A stretch of 64,000 nt of DNA from Stictocephala bisonia (GCA_035578905.1 JAQJVL010000001.1:5397293-5461292); one strand, 5' to 3'; shown: positions 35,400 through 48,759, numbered from the stretch's first letter. Translations and numbers: made by a program. Notes: a model not told the origin generated them from the letters alone.

Positions 35400-35775
35400 C
35401 ATTGTTAATTATAAAGATGCGACGTATATTTGGATAAATATCCAAAAGTCATAATTATATGTGCATTGATTATAAAATGTAAAGCGATCTCCTGTCACAA
35501 AGCAAACTCCAATCGATCGAGCCATCTACACCTGCCTAACTGATTCTGTGTATGCTGACCAATCTATCCGTAAAAGAGCGCAGGGGGCACTCTGTAACTA
35601 TGTGATCCATTGTAGAGATATACTCACCACAATCAAATGACTGATCTAATGTCAATCCCCATTTATACTTCCAATAATTGCATCTGCCAACGCCAGTTCG
35701 GAACCGATTAAATAGTGTCCACTTCCTACTAGGGAAGTTCAACCCACCTACAGGGGTTGTGATGTTTGCGTCCAT
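35400..35775 (-). pseudogene. LINE ORF2 C-terminal remnant with 3' UTR
   Basis: The minus-strand frame from 35775 reads PVGGLNFPSRKWTLFNRFRTG, then GRCNYWKYKWGL, CGEYISTMDHIVTECPL. This is the Cys/His C-terminal module ('RTG.GRC...W.....CDCG...TM.HIV..CP') of a LINE family. A later stretch gives WLDRLEFAL-stop and CAGGAGATCGC, matching the 3' end seen at 29.2 kb. The catalytic RT is missing; upstream coding DNA has been replaced by a tandem array of its own last codons (35741-36297). Confidence 0.75.
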
Positions 35776-36297
35776 AGCAATTCTTTAAAGCTGTACGTAC
35801 ACCCTGAGTAGTTCTAAACAACCCACCTACAGGGGTTGTGATGTTCGCGTCCATAGCAATTCTTTAAAGCTGTACGTACACCCTGAGTAGTTCTAAACAA
35901 CCCACCTACAGGGGTTGTGATGTTCGCATCCAAAGCAATTCTTTAAAGCTGTACGTACACCCTTAGTAGTTCTAAACAACCCACCTACAGGGGTTGTGAT
36001 GTTCGCGTCCATAGCAATTCTTTAAAGCTGTACGTACACCCTGAGTAGTTCTAGACAACCTACCTAAAGGGATTGTGATGTTCGCGTCCATAGCAATTCT
36101 TTAAAGCTGTACGTACACCCTGAGTAGTTCTAAACAACCCACCTACAGGGGTTGTGATGTTCGCGTCCATAGCAATTCTTTAAAGCTGTACGTACACCCT
36201 GAGTAGTTCTAAACAACCCACCTACAGGGGTTGTGATGTTCGCGTCCATAGCAATTCTTTAAAGCTGTACGTACACCCTGAGTAGTTAGTTCTAAAC
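35741..36297 (+). repeat. 79-bp tandem array (7 copies) seeded from LINE coding DNA
   Basis: AACCCACCTACAGGGGTTGTG recurs at 35741, 35820, 35899, 35978, 36057 (variant), 36136 and 36215, an exact 79-bp period. The first unit overlaps the LINE frame (MDANITTPVGGL on the minus strand), so the repeated segment is LINE ORF2 sequence. Copies are nearly identical, indicating recent expansion. Confidence 0.95.
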
Positions 36298-36338
36298 GAG
36301 TAACAAATCTGGTAGCTGGATTATCACGACTTTGTATC

Positions 36339-36383
36339 AAACCTAACTTTATACCAAACCTTTTTCAGTATAAAGTTAGGTTT
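36339..36383. other. perfect 15-bp hairpin
   Basis: AAACCTAACTTTATA (36339-36353) pairs exactly with TATAAAGTTAGGTTT (36369-36383) around a 15-nt loop. It lies between the 79-bp array and the large inverted repeat. Its function is unknown. Confidence 0.85.
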
Positions 36384-36598
36384 GGGACCATGAGTTTTTC
36401 CTTAGTGGGAGTTATTTAAAGTGTTCATTTATAAGGGGTTTTACTGATGTTAACTAAACCATTATGTAAGTTTACTTAAGTTTACTAAACCATTATTAAG
36501 TGTAACGTCGTATAAAAAAAAATCATTGTTTCTTCCGTTACTTGTTGGTACCAAGTTTGTAATATTATTTTTAAATCTATAAAAAGTTATTTATACAT

Positions 36599-37799
36599 GG
36601 GCTACTATTATTTCACCAATAATAAGATATGAATAAAAAATGTACGTCTCTCTTTGAATATAATCACAAGAATTAGTATTAAGTGCAAACATACTGTAAA
36701 TAGCTTTAAAAATAATATCTAAATACTAACCAAACAACAATCCTAGTACAAAATATATGTATATTGCTACAAATATTTCGTTTATTATTTTATAAGGTTC
36801 ATGTTATGTCTATTCAATACCAGAAAACTACTTCACTTAGTGATTACCAAATATTAAATCAATTGACCAGTATTATTGGTAATTGTATTATAACTGACCT
36901 ACATTCCACGACACAGTCCAAAATTTGTCAGTTATTATAGAAAATGGTTGTAACAACCAAGTAGGTAAACTCCTAAGAACAACTTTATAGGTAGTTACTT
37001 AATATGAAGTGACTCAAGCTTGAGGATTGACTTCGTCGTTTCAAGAAACAGCCCAAGTTAGAAGCACCAATAACTTCAGGATGGAAGGGACAGTAGAATA
37101 GACTAGTTAAATACTTGTTTTTGCTATGAAGAAATCAAGTCTTAGCTCTTCCTACTGATCAACAAAACGACTATGGAGAATAGGCAGTGTAAGATTAATA
37201 AGATTGGTCTCAACTTATTAATAATAATAATAAGTCTCACATTCAACCTTACTCTGCACATTCCACATATAATATTGATATGGAAAACAAATTCAAGCAG
37301 AATAAGGGAAATTATTGGTGCTTGTAACTTGGGCTGTTTCTTGAAACAACGAAGTCAATCCTCAAGCTTGAGTCACTTTACATTGAGTAACTACCTCCAA
37401 AGTTGTTCTTAGGAGTGGACCTACTTGTTGAAATACAACCATTCTCTATAATAACTGACATATTTTGGACTGTGTCGTGGAATGTAAGTCAGTTATAATA
37501 CAATTATCAAGTATACTGGTCAATAATTATGTAATATGAATAAATAATTGGTAATCACTTAGTTAAGTAGTTTTCTGGTATTGAATAGACATAACATGAA
37601 CCGTATAAAATAATAAACGAAATATTTGTAGCTATATACAAATATTTTGTATTTGGTGGATTTTGGTTTGGTTAGTATTTAGATATTATTTTTAAAACTA
37701 TCGACAGTATCTTTGCCTTGCACTTAATACTAATTTTTGGGATTATGTCCAAAGAGAGATGTACAGTTTATATTAATATCGCATTATTAGTAGTAGGCC
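36599..37799. mobile_element. large inverted repeat (~480-bp arms, 232-bp spacer)
   Basis: The left arm 36599-37076 and right arm 37309-37799 are imperfect inverted copies along their whole length. Shared blocks include AATTAGTATTAAGTGCAA, AATAATATCTAAATACTAACC, AAATATTTCGTTTATTATTTTATA, CATGTTATGTCTATTCAATACC, ACGACACAGTCCAAAAT and CAAGCTTGAGGATTGACTTCG, each present reverse-complemented in the other arm. A foldback-type DNA transposon or an inverted duplication are both possible. A transcript across it would form a long hairpin RNA. No transposase frame is present. Confidence 0.85.
37222..37268 (-). mobile_element. SINE tail fragment in the inverted-repeat spacer
   Basis: CATTCAACCTTACTCTGCACATTCC is close to the reverse complement of the tail GGAATGGTCAGAGTAAGGTTAAG of the tRNA-headed SINE at 62.3 kb and of the fragment at 50.74 kb. 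Confidence 0.4.
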
Positions 37800-38552
37800 A
37801 CTCAGCCACCGGCTTTCCCAGTGGGATTGATAACATTAGAAATAAATAATTAATTAGCTTCGTTTCAAGTTGGGGAAACAGTGTTCCAGTGATATTTTAG
37901 TTTTTATATTAGCTAATATCGTATAATATTTTCGAAAGAAGTTTGAAATGTTTTGATAAAAACAATTACCTTTACAATGGCATAATTTAATTTTTAAGTA
38001 TTAAATAATCACTTTTATATTATAAGCTTTTTGTAAAGTATTGTATTTTAAATACAGTCCTCGTACTATTCAGAAAAATTAATTAACAAATTAGTTTTTT
38101 AAAGCCTTTCATCGATTTGTATTGCTAGGTTATGCAAGTTTTTTAATGAGTTAAAAGACAAATAATACATTGCAAATATTAATATCACTCATATATATTT
38201 ATTGGCTTAAAACCAATCTTTATGCTGTAAAATAAATCAATTTTAAATATTTTGTCTACACATTTATGAATAACAAATAATACGCACGCTGAATATAAAT
38301 TTAAAATTCTACTAAAATATTTCATACTTAAATAAAACTTTGAACTGTTCCAAAATAACATAATTTATTTAAAAACTGTTATATATTTGGTAAATATAAA
38401 TCAGTTTGAAAACAGATTTAGTAAGTATTTCAGGTTTACACCGTTATTATAATAACATTTTGTGACTCATACAGTACTAAAATTATTTTATGCACTGTTT
38501 ATAACAAGCATAAGATAAGCCAGCCACAAAACCCAGTAATATACATGAACAA
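37800..38552. other. AT-rich sequence, nothing identified
   Basis: No coding or repeat structure was recognised. Confidence 0.5.
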
Positions 38553-41500
38553 ATATGAATTATCTCCATCAGCCAATATTTGCTGTTCCCAACTCCCGGC
38601 CTTGTGTCGTACTTGTTTCTTTGGGTTGTTATAATGTGATGTAGTATAGATTATCTCCAACAGCCAATATTTGCTGTTCCCAACTCCCGGCCTCGTGTAA
38701 TGCTTGTGTATTTGGGTTGTTATAATGTGAGGTAGTATAGATTATCTCCAACAGCCAAAACTTGCTGTTCCCAACTCCCATTTCGTGTTATGGTGTTTCT
38801 TTGGGTTGTTATAATGTAAGGTAGTATAGATTATCTCCAACAGCCAAAACTTGCTGTTCCCAGCTCCCATTTCGTGTTATGGTGTTTCTTTGGGTTGTTA
38901 TAATGTAAGGTAGTATAGATTATCTCCAACAGCCAAAACTTGCTGTTCCTAACTCCCGTCCTCGTGTAATGTTGTTTCTTTGGTTTGTTATAATGTAAGG
39001 TAGTATAAATTATCTCCAACAGCCAAAAATTGCTGTTCCCAACTCCCATTTCGTGTTATGGTGTTTCTTTGGGTTGTTATAATGTAAGGTAGTATAGATT
39101 ATCTCCAACAGCCAAAACTTGCTGTTCCCAACTCCCGTCCTCGTGTAATGTTGTTTCTTTAGGTTGTTATAATGTGATGTAGTATAGATTATCTCCAACA
39201 GCCAATATTCGCTGTTCCCAACTCCCGTCCTCGTGTCATACTTGTTTCTTTGGGTTGTTATAATGTGAGGTAGTATAGATTATCTCCAACAGCCAAAACT
39301 TGCTGTTCCCAACTTCCATTTCGTGTTATGGTGTTTCTTTGGGTTCTTATAATGTAAGGTAGTATAGATTATCTCCAACAGCCAAAACTTGCTGTTCCCA
39401 ACTCCCGTCCTCGTGCTATGTGTTTCTTTGGGTTTTTATAATGTGAGGTAGTATAGATTATCTCCAACAGCCAAAACTTGCTGTTCCCACCTCCCGTCCT
39501 CGTGTTATGGTGTTTCTTTGGGTTTTTATAATCTAAGGTAGTATAGATTATCTCCAACAGCCAATACTTGTATTCGCTGTTCCCAACTCCCGTCCTCGTG
39601 TAATGTTGTTTCTTTGGGTTGTTATAATGTGATGTAGTATAGATTATCTCCAACAGCCAATATTTGCTGTTCCCAACTCCCGTCCTCGTGTCATACTTGT
39701 TTCTTTGGGTTATTATAATGTGATGTAGTATATATTATGTCCAACAGCCAATAATTGCTGTTCTCAACTCCCGTCATCGTTCTTATGGTGTTTCTTTGGG
39801 TTTTTATAATGTGACGGTAGATATAGATTTATCTCCCAACAGCCAAACTTGCCTGTTCCCACCTCCCGGTCCTCGTGTCATACTTGTGTTTCTTTGGTGT
39901 TTTTTATAATCTAAGGTAGTATAGATTATCGTCCAACAGCCCAATCATATTCGCTGGTTCCCAACTCCCGCTCCTCGTGTCGTGCTTGTTTTCTTTGGGT
40001 TGTTATAAAGTGATGTAGTATACGATTATCTCCAACAGCCAATAATTTGCTGGTTTCCCAAACTCCCGTCCTCGTGCTGTACATGATTCTTTGGGATGTT
40101 ATAATGTGATGTAGTATAGATTATCTCCAACAGCCAATATTCGCTGTTCCCAACTCCCGTCCTCGTGTCATACTTGATTATTTGGGATGTTATAATGTGA
40201 TGTAGTATAGATTATCTCCAACAGCCAATATTTGCTGTTCCCAACTCCCGTCCTCGTGTCGTACTTGTTTCTTTGGGATGTTATAATGTGATGTAGTATA
40301 GATTATCTCCAACAGCCAAAACTTGCTGTTCCCAGCTCCCATTTCGTGTTATGGTGTTTCTTTGGGTTGTTATAATGTAAGGTAGTATAGTTTATCTCCA
40401 ACAGCCAAAACTTGCTGTTTCCAGCTCCCATTTCGTGTTATGGTGTTTCTTTGGGTGTTATAATGTAGGTAGTATAGATTATCTCAACAGCCAAATTGCT
40501 GTTCCCAAATCCCGTCCTCGTGTAATGTTATTTCTTTGGGTTGTTATAATGTGATGTAGTATAGATTATCTCCAACAGCCAATATTCGCTGTTCCCAACT
40601 GCCGTCCTCGTGTCATACTTGTTTCTTTGGTTTGTTATAATGTAAGGTAGTAATAGATTATCCCCAACAGCCAATATTCCTTTTTCCCCAAACTCCCTTT
40701 CCTGGGTTTTTCATATTTGTTTTTTTTGGGGTTTTTTTTTAAAAATGTAAGGTAGTAAGATTATCCCCAAAACCCCAATTTTTGCTCTTCCCATCCCCCG
40801 GCCTCGTGTAATGCTTGTTTTTTGGGTTTTTTATAATGTGAGGTAGTTTTGATTATCCCAAACACCCAAAAACCCTTGCTGCTCCCAACTCCATATTTTG
40901 TCATGGTTTTTTTTTTTTTTTCCTTTGGGTTTTTATAATGTAAGGTAGTTAAAAATTATCTCCAACACCCAATTATTCGCTTTTCCCCAACTCCCCCCCT
41001 GTGTCATACTTGTTTTTTTTGGGGGTTTGGGTTATAATTTGTAAAATGTAGTTAGTTTTTCCCTCCAACAGCCGATTTTTGCTTTTCCCCAAACTCCCGT
41101 TCTCGAGTCGTACTTTTTTCTTTTGGGATTTTTATAATGTGATTTTAGTATAGATTATCTCCAACAGCCAATTTTCCCTTTTTCCCAACCCCCGGGCCCT
41201 TGTGTCTTATTTGTTTCTTTGGGATTTATAATTGATGTAGTTATATTTCCCCAAACCGCCAATATTCATTTTCCCCAACCCTCCCCCCCTATTGTATCTT
41301 TTTTTTTTGGGGGTTGTTATAATTAAGGTAGTATAGTTTTATCTCTAACAGCCCAATATTCGCTTTTCCCCAACCCAGCCCTTTCGTGCATATTTGTTTT
41401 TTGGGTTGTTATAATGTGATGTAGTTTTTGGATTATCTCCAACACCCAAAATTGCTTTTCCCCCCAAACCCCCTATCTTTGGTTATGGGGGTTTCTTTTT

Positions 41501-41800
41501 TTTTTTAAATAATGAAAAGGTTAGTAAATTTTATCTTAAACCCAGCCAATATTCGTGTTCCCAACTCCCGTCCCGGGGTCATATTTGTTTCTTTGGGTTG
41601 TTAAAAATGTGATGAATTATAGAATATCCCCAACAGCCAAAAATTTGGGCTTTTCTCAATCCCGCCCCTTGTGTCTGCTTGTTTAGGGGGTTTTTTGTTT
41701 TTTTAATTTTGGGATAGAATTAAATTTTATCCCCGACGGGGCCAATATTCGCGTTTCCAACCCCCTGCTTTGTGTTTTTTAGGTTGATATAATTTTAAGT
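38553..41800 (+). repeat. ~90-bp tandem array, about 35 copies
   Basis: The unit contains TAGATTATCTCCAACAGCCA, TTGCTGTTCCCAACTCCC, TCGTGT, TTTCTTTGGGTTGTTATAATGT (89-92-bp period, e.g. GTAGTATAGATTATCTCC at 38641, 38732, 38821, 38910). Copies are clean to about 39780. Beyond that single-base insertions appear, and after 40650 homopolymers are badly inflated, so the last third is degraded by sequence error more than by evolution. Minus-strand frames (YTTLHYNNPKKHHNT) are periodic artefacts. Confidence 0.95.
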
Positions 41801-43889
41801 GATATTAGATATTTCTTTAGGAATCTTTCATAAAAATAGCCAAATCGATACCAATATCTCGGGTTATTCAAAAAACTTTTTAATTTGCCTCCCTTTGGTG
41901 GTGACTCCTTTTTTTTAAATTTTTTAAAGGGGGGATGTTATTTAATAATAAATATCAATTAATAAATTTAATATAAGCTTTGGGCATAAATTTTAAAACT
42001 TGAAACTTTTCAAAAATTCTTTTTCTTCATTTAAAATTAATTTAAACCCAAATGATTTATTTATTTTAAGGGTTTTTTGGAAAAACCAATTAATAAATAA
42101 AAAAAATTAATATTTAAATTTTAAGATCCTCTGGATTAAGTAATAAACATATATAAAACGATTTTATGAGTATTTTTTGATTACTTAAAGAAAATTTGTG
42201 AAATTTTAAATAATGTTAACAAATTGAAGCCCCAAATTTTAAAATTTTAAAGTGTAAAAGGGTAAAAAGTTTTTAGTTGCGATTTTTTAGAGGTCAATAC
42301 CATTTTAAGTATTATGAGTGTTAATACCACTGTACATGTGTTTTTCCAAGTTTTAAATTTAATTTTTATATTTTTTATTTTCTTTTAAATGTTTTATTTT
42401 TACTAGCTCCCTTTGAAAATTTTTCATTTTTAAAAAGTCTTTCTTATTATTTATTTAGTGTTAATTTGTATTGTTCTATATTTAATTGTATTTTGTCATG
42501 GTTGTTTACTGATATTTTTGTTCTTTATTCATTGCATAACAAAGAGTGTTATTTTTTTGTTATATTTTTTTTCCCATGGTCAGATTATTTGATTTTTTAT
42601 AAATTTTTTAACTTTTGCCCTTGGTTTTTATCTTCTCTTAAGAGTCTGCAGAGGCTGTCAGCCATGTTGAGTTTAGTCCGTAAAAAAACCAATGTTTTTT
42701 TTACAAACCCCAAATTTTTTCATTATTTTTTAAATTAAAAATTTGTGTAGGGATGTTTTCATTTTTAAAATTTTTTTTTATTTGAGTTTTGGGATTTGCT
42801 CTTGATTTTTTTAAATTTTTTCCAAAAGTTTTGAAAAATATGTGAAGATAAAAGCTTCAGACTCAATTTGTGTTGTATTTTTTCCTATAAAATTATTTAA
42901 TTAGGAATTTGCAATCCCCTTTTTAAAAACGCAAAAAACTAATTTTTTTAAAAAAATGCAATTTGTTTGAAAAAACATTAGGTTAAACAAAACATTTAAT
43001 TTAGTTTAGGGCGTGAGGGTATGCCCATTTAAAAATAACCGTTTTAAAGGGATTAAATCAACATGGCCGTTTAAGATTGCAGACTCTAAAAGGGCCTCGG
43101 GGTATGAAAGATTTGGGTTTAAAAATATTCACAAACAAAACATTTGTTTTCAAATTTATCTTTTTTTAAATTTGCCTTTTTATTATTTTTTTGGGTATTT
43201 TTATTTTCTTTGTGGGTTTTTTTCCCGGTTTTTTTTAAATATTAAAATTTTTTTTTAATTTCAAAAATTTGTTTTTATGTGTAAACTTTATTTTTTTCCC
43301 CTACTAAAATCGGGGCATTTTTAAACTAACCCTTCCTTGGGGGACCCGTATTTTGGGAGTTGGGTTTAAAAACCCGTACTGAAAATAATTAACATGGGAA
43401 AAAAACTGTAAAATTTTAAAGGCATAGTAAATGTTGGGTTTTTTAAAAATTGTAAATGAAACTTGACTGATGGGGTTCCAAAATTTTAAAAAAAATTTTT
43501 TTGGGTGGATATTAAAACATTAAATTTATAATAAATAAAAAGCTTTAGATCTCTACGCTAGAGTAAACAGAATTGTGTTGTGGTGGATGTTTTTTACTGA
43601 TGGTTTTAAATTCATTTAAAAAACAAAAAAACTTTTAAGAAACTTTTTTAGTACAATGTGCCCTTGAAATATTTTTTTGTCCAAAAAAACAAATTTTTCT
43701 ATATATTTACTTGACGGAATTCCGTATAAATTGTTAAGAACTATTCCTCAGTGACAAAATATCTTTAGTTGTTGGATTTTACTTCTTACTACCATAATTG
43801 AAAGGGTTTTGGTTTGTGGGATTTTTTAAACCCGGAAATTTGAGGGTGGGTGGAGGAAAAAAACCCCCTTCAAGTAAAATTTAATAAGT

Positions 43890-44260
43890 ACAGTGAATAA
43901 AAATCCCCCCCAACCCCCAGGGAAAACGTACGTAATTAATGACCATCCTACTCACCCAAACACAAAAGGGGGGTTATGATTCCCAACCCACTTCTGCACT
44001 TTAAAGGTGTTTATAAACCCCTAAAATACAGTGGTTTTTTGGGACTCTCCTACCCCCCCATGAACGTAGTTAATGATGACCCTGAAACCCCAACCCCTTC
44101 ATATAAAAATAATATTTTTTGCAAAAAGGCAATAATAGATAAATATAGTTTATACCCTCCCATTATCAAAAACAAGTAAAAATGGCTATGATTCTCCTAC
44201 CCACCCATGAACGTACGTTAATGATAACACTCACATCCACCCACAAACGTGTGTTGTTAA
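43890..44260 (-). repeat. degenerate copy of the G-rich minisatellite
   Basis: Units such as CCTACCCACCCATGAACGTACGTTAATGAT and CACATCCACCCACAAACGTGTG are the reverse complement of the core found at 13.3 and 16.6 kb (ACGTGTATGGGTGGG). Copies are distorted by homopolymer errors. Confidence 0.6.
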
Positions 44261-45599
44261 GGGTTTAAATTTATTTATAATTAAAATAATACACAGTGGA
44301 AGTAAAAACCCCAACTTTCCCCCCTTGGGGCCTTTTTCGTTAAAGGGGAAGAAGGGTTAAAATAACATACTTACTTCGAAAAGGGGGTTTTTTTTGGGGA
44401 ATAGTTTTATGAGTGCACAAATCCAAAATTTTTGAAAAAAAAAAACATTTTTTTTTTCTTTTTAAATTTGGAATGAAGTATTTAGAAGTTAATTAAATTC
44501 TCGCTTTGTTAAAAAAATGTTTAGGTAACTGAGTTCGGAAAGATCAAAGGAAATAGATATCTTTTGATGAAAGCCCAGAAAAAGCAAATCAAGACTTATT
44601 GAATCATTAGGATCGAATAAATCTTGGGCTACTTTTTATTACTATTTTGCTTTTAATAATAAGGGAATTAATGAAAAAAAACATTAATAAAAAGGGGGTT
44701 GGAAACTTTTTGGGCAAAAAATACCTGTTTAAAATTTAAACCCCTTAAAAAGTTAAAAATTTTTTTAGGTATTTGATCACTCTGGATTTAGGGGTTAAAT
44801 TTATATTTTGAAAAAAGGTTGCAATAAATTTTTATCAAAACCCCAATTTCAATAATTTTAAAATTTTTCTTAATATTTATAACGATAAAAGGGGTTAGTA
44901 ATATTTTTTTTCCTTTGACCCCCAAAATTTTTTATTTAAGTATATATTACTTTCCCCAAACATTTTAATTTTAATAAATAATAATTTTTTTGAAAGGGAA
45001 TAAAATGTTCTTGTTTTCCAAAAATAAAAACTTATAAATAAAAAGTTGGGATAATTTTTTTTTTAAAAATTTAAAAAACACTTACTTAGAACAAAACATA
45101 ACTTAAAAAAATTTTAAAGGGCCCCTTCTTTTAGAAAAAACCTGCAGTTATTTTAAAACTTTTAACATTGCCCCACTTACTTTTCCAAATTTTTATTTTT
45201 AAAAAAAGCCCCAATTTACAAAAGTTGGGATGGAGGCGGGACGGGGGTTTATTGAAACAAATTTATAAAAAGCCTGTGGTAGAACAGCAATGCACTTTTA
45301 ATTTTAGAAAGTAAATAACTTATAACTATAGAACGTATAATAATTTTTTCATTATAATGGCTATTATTTTAAACATATTGTTTGTTTTGCCCCGCACTAC
45401 ACCCCACACCTTGCCCTAAAAAAGTCACCACATCCCAGGACAAAATCTCAGGATCATATTAGTGTGGTAGCTAACAATAACATACATATCCTGCTTTCAT
45501 AATCAGTTACACTGCAATAAACTCAAAGTAATTAAGTACAAAGTGTTAATTATCTGTGAGATATCTTAAGGGTTTCAATGAAAGGAAAAAACCCTTTGG

Positions 45600-46620
45600 G
45601 AATTTTTTCCTAAAGCTGTTGTTGGAAAAAGCACTTATTTTCCCCTTTCCTTTTTTTTCCCAAAACCCAAACCAGTGTTTTACGGGAAATGGAAATCACA
45701 AAACCCCCTGAAAGGCCCCCAAACCACTACTGTTTCACTGGAATGGAAAAATACATATATCCCCGCTGGGGTCCCAAACCCCCACTGTTTTTCACTGGAA
45801 GGGGAAATCACACATGATCCTCCCAAACCACTCATATTTTTTTTCTGCTAGGTCCCAAAAAACCCTAACTGCTTTCTCTGGAATGGAAATCAAATAAAAC
45901 CCCTGCTATTTTCCCAAAACCACCAGCTTTTTCTCTGGAATGGAAATCAAATATATTCCCTGCTAGGTACCAAACCACCAGCTGCTTTCACTGTTAAAGG
46001 GGAAATAAACCCAAACCCCTATCCCCTGCTAGGTACCAAACCACCAGCTGCTTTCACTGTAATGGAAATCACATATATCCCCTGCTAGGTACCAAACCAC
46101 CAGCTGCTTTCACTGTAATGGAAATCATTTTGAACCCCCCTGCTAGGTCCCAAAAACCCCAGCTGTTTCACTGTAAATGGAAATCACAAAAATTTCCCCT
46201 GCTAGGTACCAAACCACTAACTGCTTTCTCTGGAATGGAAACCTGATATATTCGTGTGGGTTCCCAAAACCTCCCCCGTGATTTCACAATACGGGTAAAA
46301 AACCAAGTTTCCCTCCGGGGGGCCCCCAAAAACCACTAGCTGCTTTCATTGGACTGTAAATCACATTTATTCCCGCCAAGAACCAAACCACCAGCTGCTT
46401 TCACTGGAATAAAAAACCCCATATATTCGCGATGGGTTTCCCAAAAACACCACTTATTTCATTTAACTGTAAACCCACATGTTTTCCCCTTCGGGGTTTT
46501 AACCATACCCCCTAGCCCCTTTCACGGGACTGAAAAATCACTTATTTTCCCCGCCAAAAACCCAAACCCCCCTTTTCCCTTTCCGGGCATTCAAAAAGCC
46601 TTCCCCTTTCCTTTTATGAA
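45600..46620 (+). repeat. ~56-bp tandem array, about 17 copies
   Basis: The unit contains TGCTAGGTACCAAACCACCA, GCTGCTTTCACTGTAATGGA and AATCACATATATCCCC. The central units near 45960-46230 are clean; outer ones are disturbed by homopolymer errors. Confidence 0.88.
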
Positions 46621-48740
46621 TGTCTTCCGAGTACTTTCATTTGGGGGGTTTGGAGGGGCAGTTGTTTTTTGGGTTTATGAGTTTTTTTTTGGTAATTTAA
46701 GTGATCAGAGCCAACTGTTCACCTGCGGGAAAGACTTATGGGTTATGTTAAAACCCGGCTGATGCATTAAAACCCCCCCCCCATCTTTTCCCTGGTTATA
46801 TAAAATAGTTTAAATTGGATTTTGTTTTCCATTTTTTAAAAATGTACAATTAAAATTAAAAACCTGTTTTATACATTGGGTTTAAAAACCCCAAAAATTA
46901 TCTATATTTAATAAAAAAAAAGACTTTCCACAACTTTTTTTAGGGTACAGTAAATATGAACTAGTGTTATTTAAACATGGGTTCGCTAGCGAGTTACAGC
47001 GGGAAAAACTTTTTAAACCATGACCCCCTTTAAAACAAATAGTGGTTCTCTTTAGTCCTGCCACCTTAACAAAGGCAAGATTAAACCTGTCATATGAATT
47101 CGTTTTTGGATATATAGAACAAAACACCTTTGCCTCAGTATTGGAGGGCATCGCATCCCCCACCAAAGATGAAGGGTTTGACTCCCCCGACCTCCCCAAT
47201 CCCCCCCTTTAAAGGTTGTCTTGCAAAAAAAGGGGGCCCTTTCTTGTTAGTTTTTAAGCAAAATGAACCCAAAACATATTAACTCTCCTTTAGTTTGCCC
47301 ACATCACATTTTTTCCATATAAAATTCAAAGAAAAGGGCCCTTTTAACCTTTACCCTTCCCTTTTTCATCCCGGGAAAAGGAAAGCCCGGGTTCGCTGGA
47401 TTTGGGTATATGCTGTGCCACACTGTCCCTCTACAGCCATATTTTATTCAATTTCATTATCTTTAATGCCCATAAATCCTGGTGTGATTTACGGTGCTAC
47501 TGAGGTGAAATGTATCCAGCAATGGCAGTGTCGGTTAAATATGAATTTAATGCTGCAGCGAGTGAAAAATATATCTTTTTCTCTACTTTATATATTTTTT
47601 CTCTGTAGCAATTTATCTGGGTCCAATGATTTATCGTGACTTCTAAACATACGTTTTTTGACAACTTAATCCATTTAGATAAAATAATCAACTCTATACT
47701 CTAGCCAATGCTTTTTTAATGGTAAAGCTTATAATAAAATATTATTATTATTGTTTACTTACTAAGCCATCAAAAAGTAGTTCTAAAAAATAACAGAATA
47801 TTGAATACTATTGTCTTCCACTGATGCAGAGAATTTTCATAATCAATTTACGACATTTTTGCCTAATATGAAATATTAATTAAAATTGTAGTTTTATGTA
47901 ATTATTAATTATCTCGTAAGCACTACGTAATTAGAACGATTACTCGCAAAATATTATTTGGAATAAACTGTAAAAACTCCATTCAGTTATTTCAAAAGAG
48001 GTTTAAACCCCGGAAAAAAATAATCCCCCAAATTTTGTAAGGGCGCTTTTTTCCCCCCATAAAATTTGGGTTTTTTAATCCCAAAAACTAAAGGAATTTT
48101 TAAAATAATCTGTAGTTACATTTTTTTAAACTTTTTAAAATTTTAAAGTTAAAGTACAAAACTAAATCTTTCTCTTATAGTAACTGCCTGTAGGAATAGT
48201 GTTTTAAATTTTTTTTAAAAGCTAATATGGTTTTTCCCCTTTTTTTCTAAAAGAATTTTTCCCCAACTAAGCTTTGGTGTCAGTTGAGGCCCATTGGGGT
48301 GGCCAAACACTTTAGGCGGGGGGGGGGGGGGAGGTCAGGCAAAAAAAACCGTTTTGCGAAATTTCCGATGAACTCAAAGGGTTGGTTTAAAAAAAGATGT
48401 TTAAAAACTCCCGGTTTTTGTATTGTTTTATAATAAAAATTTTAGTTTGGTATGAATTTTTTATGTTTGTGTGATAACTAATTTTGTTGTTATAAAATTT
48501 AAAAATTTTCTTTTTCCCCCATGTTTTAGCTAGAGAAAGTATTGTGATCGTGAAAAAAATTTTTTAAAAAATGATAAAAAAATTATTTTAAGGCCCCCTG
48601 AACCCAAAAAAGTGTTTTTTTTTTTTTTTAAAGTTTGTCCTTACAATTTAAGGAGAAAACAAAGAATGGATAGATTTTTAAAGGGAAAAATTTTTTACGT
48701 AGGTTTGTAAATTTTTCCTAAAAAACCCCCAGACTGGGGT
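46621..48740. other. unassigned sequence, partly low quality
   Basis: The clean island 47400-47990 shows no recognisable gene. Flanking sequence is error-rich. Frames at 46882-47199 and 47295-47639 were not recognised and may be error-shifted. Confidence 0.4.
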
Positions 48741-48759
48741 TTTTTTTTTTAATTTTTTG

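Noticed and set aside
38831..39653. Minus-strand 'YTTLHYNNPKKHHNT' proteins
   Set aside because: By-product of the 90-bp tandem array.
46349..46762. 137-residue frame in the 56-bp array
   Set aside because: It spans error-inflated tandem repeats. The frame exists only because of homopolymer errors.
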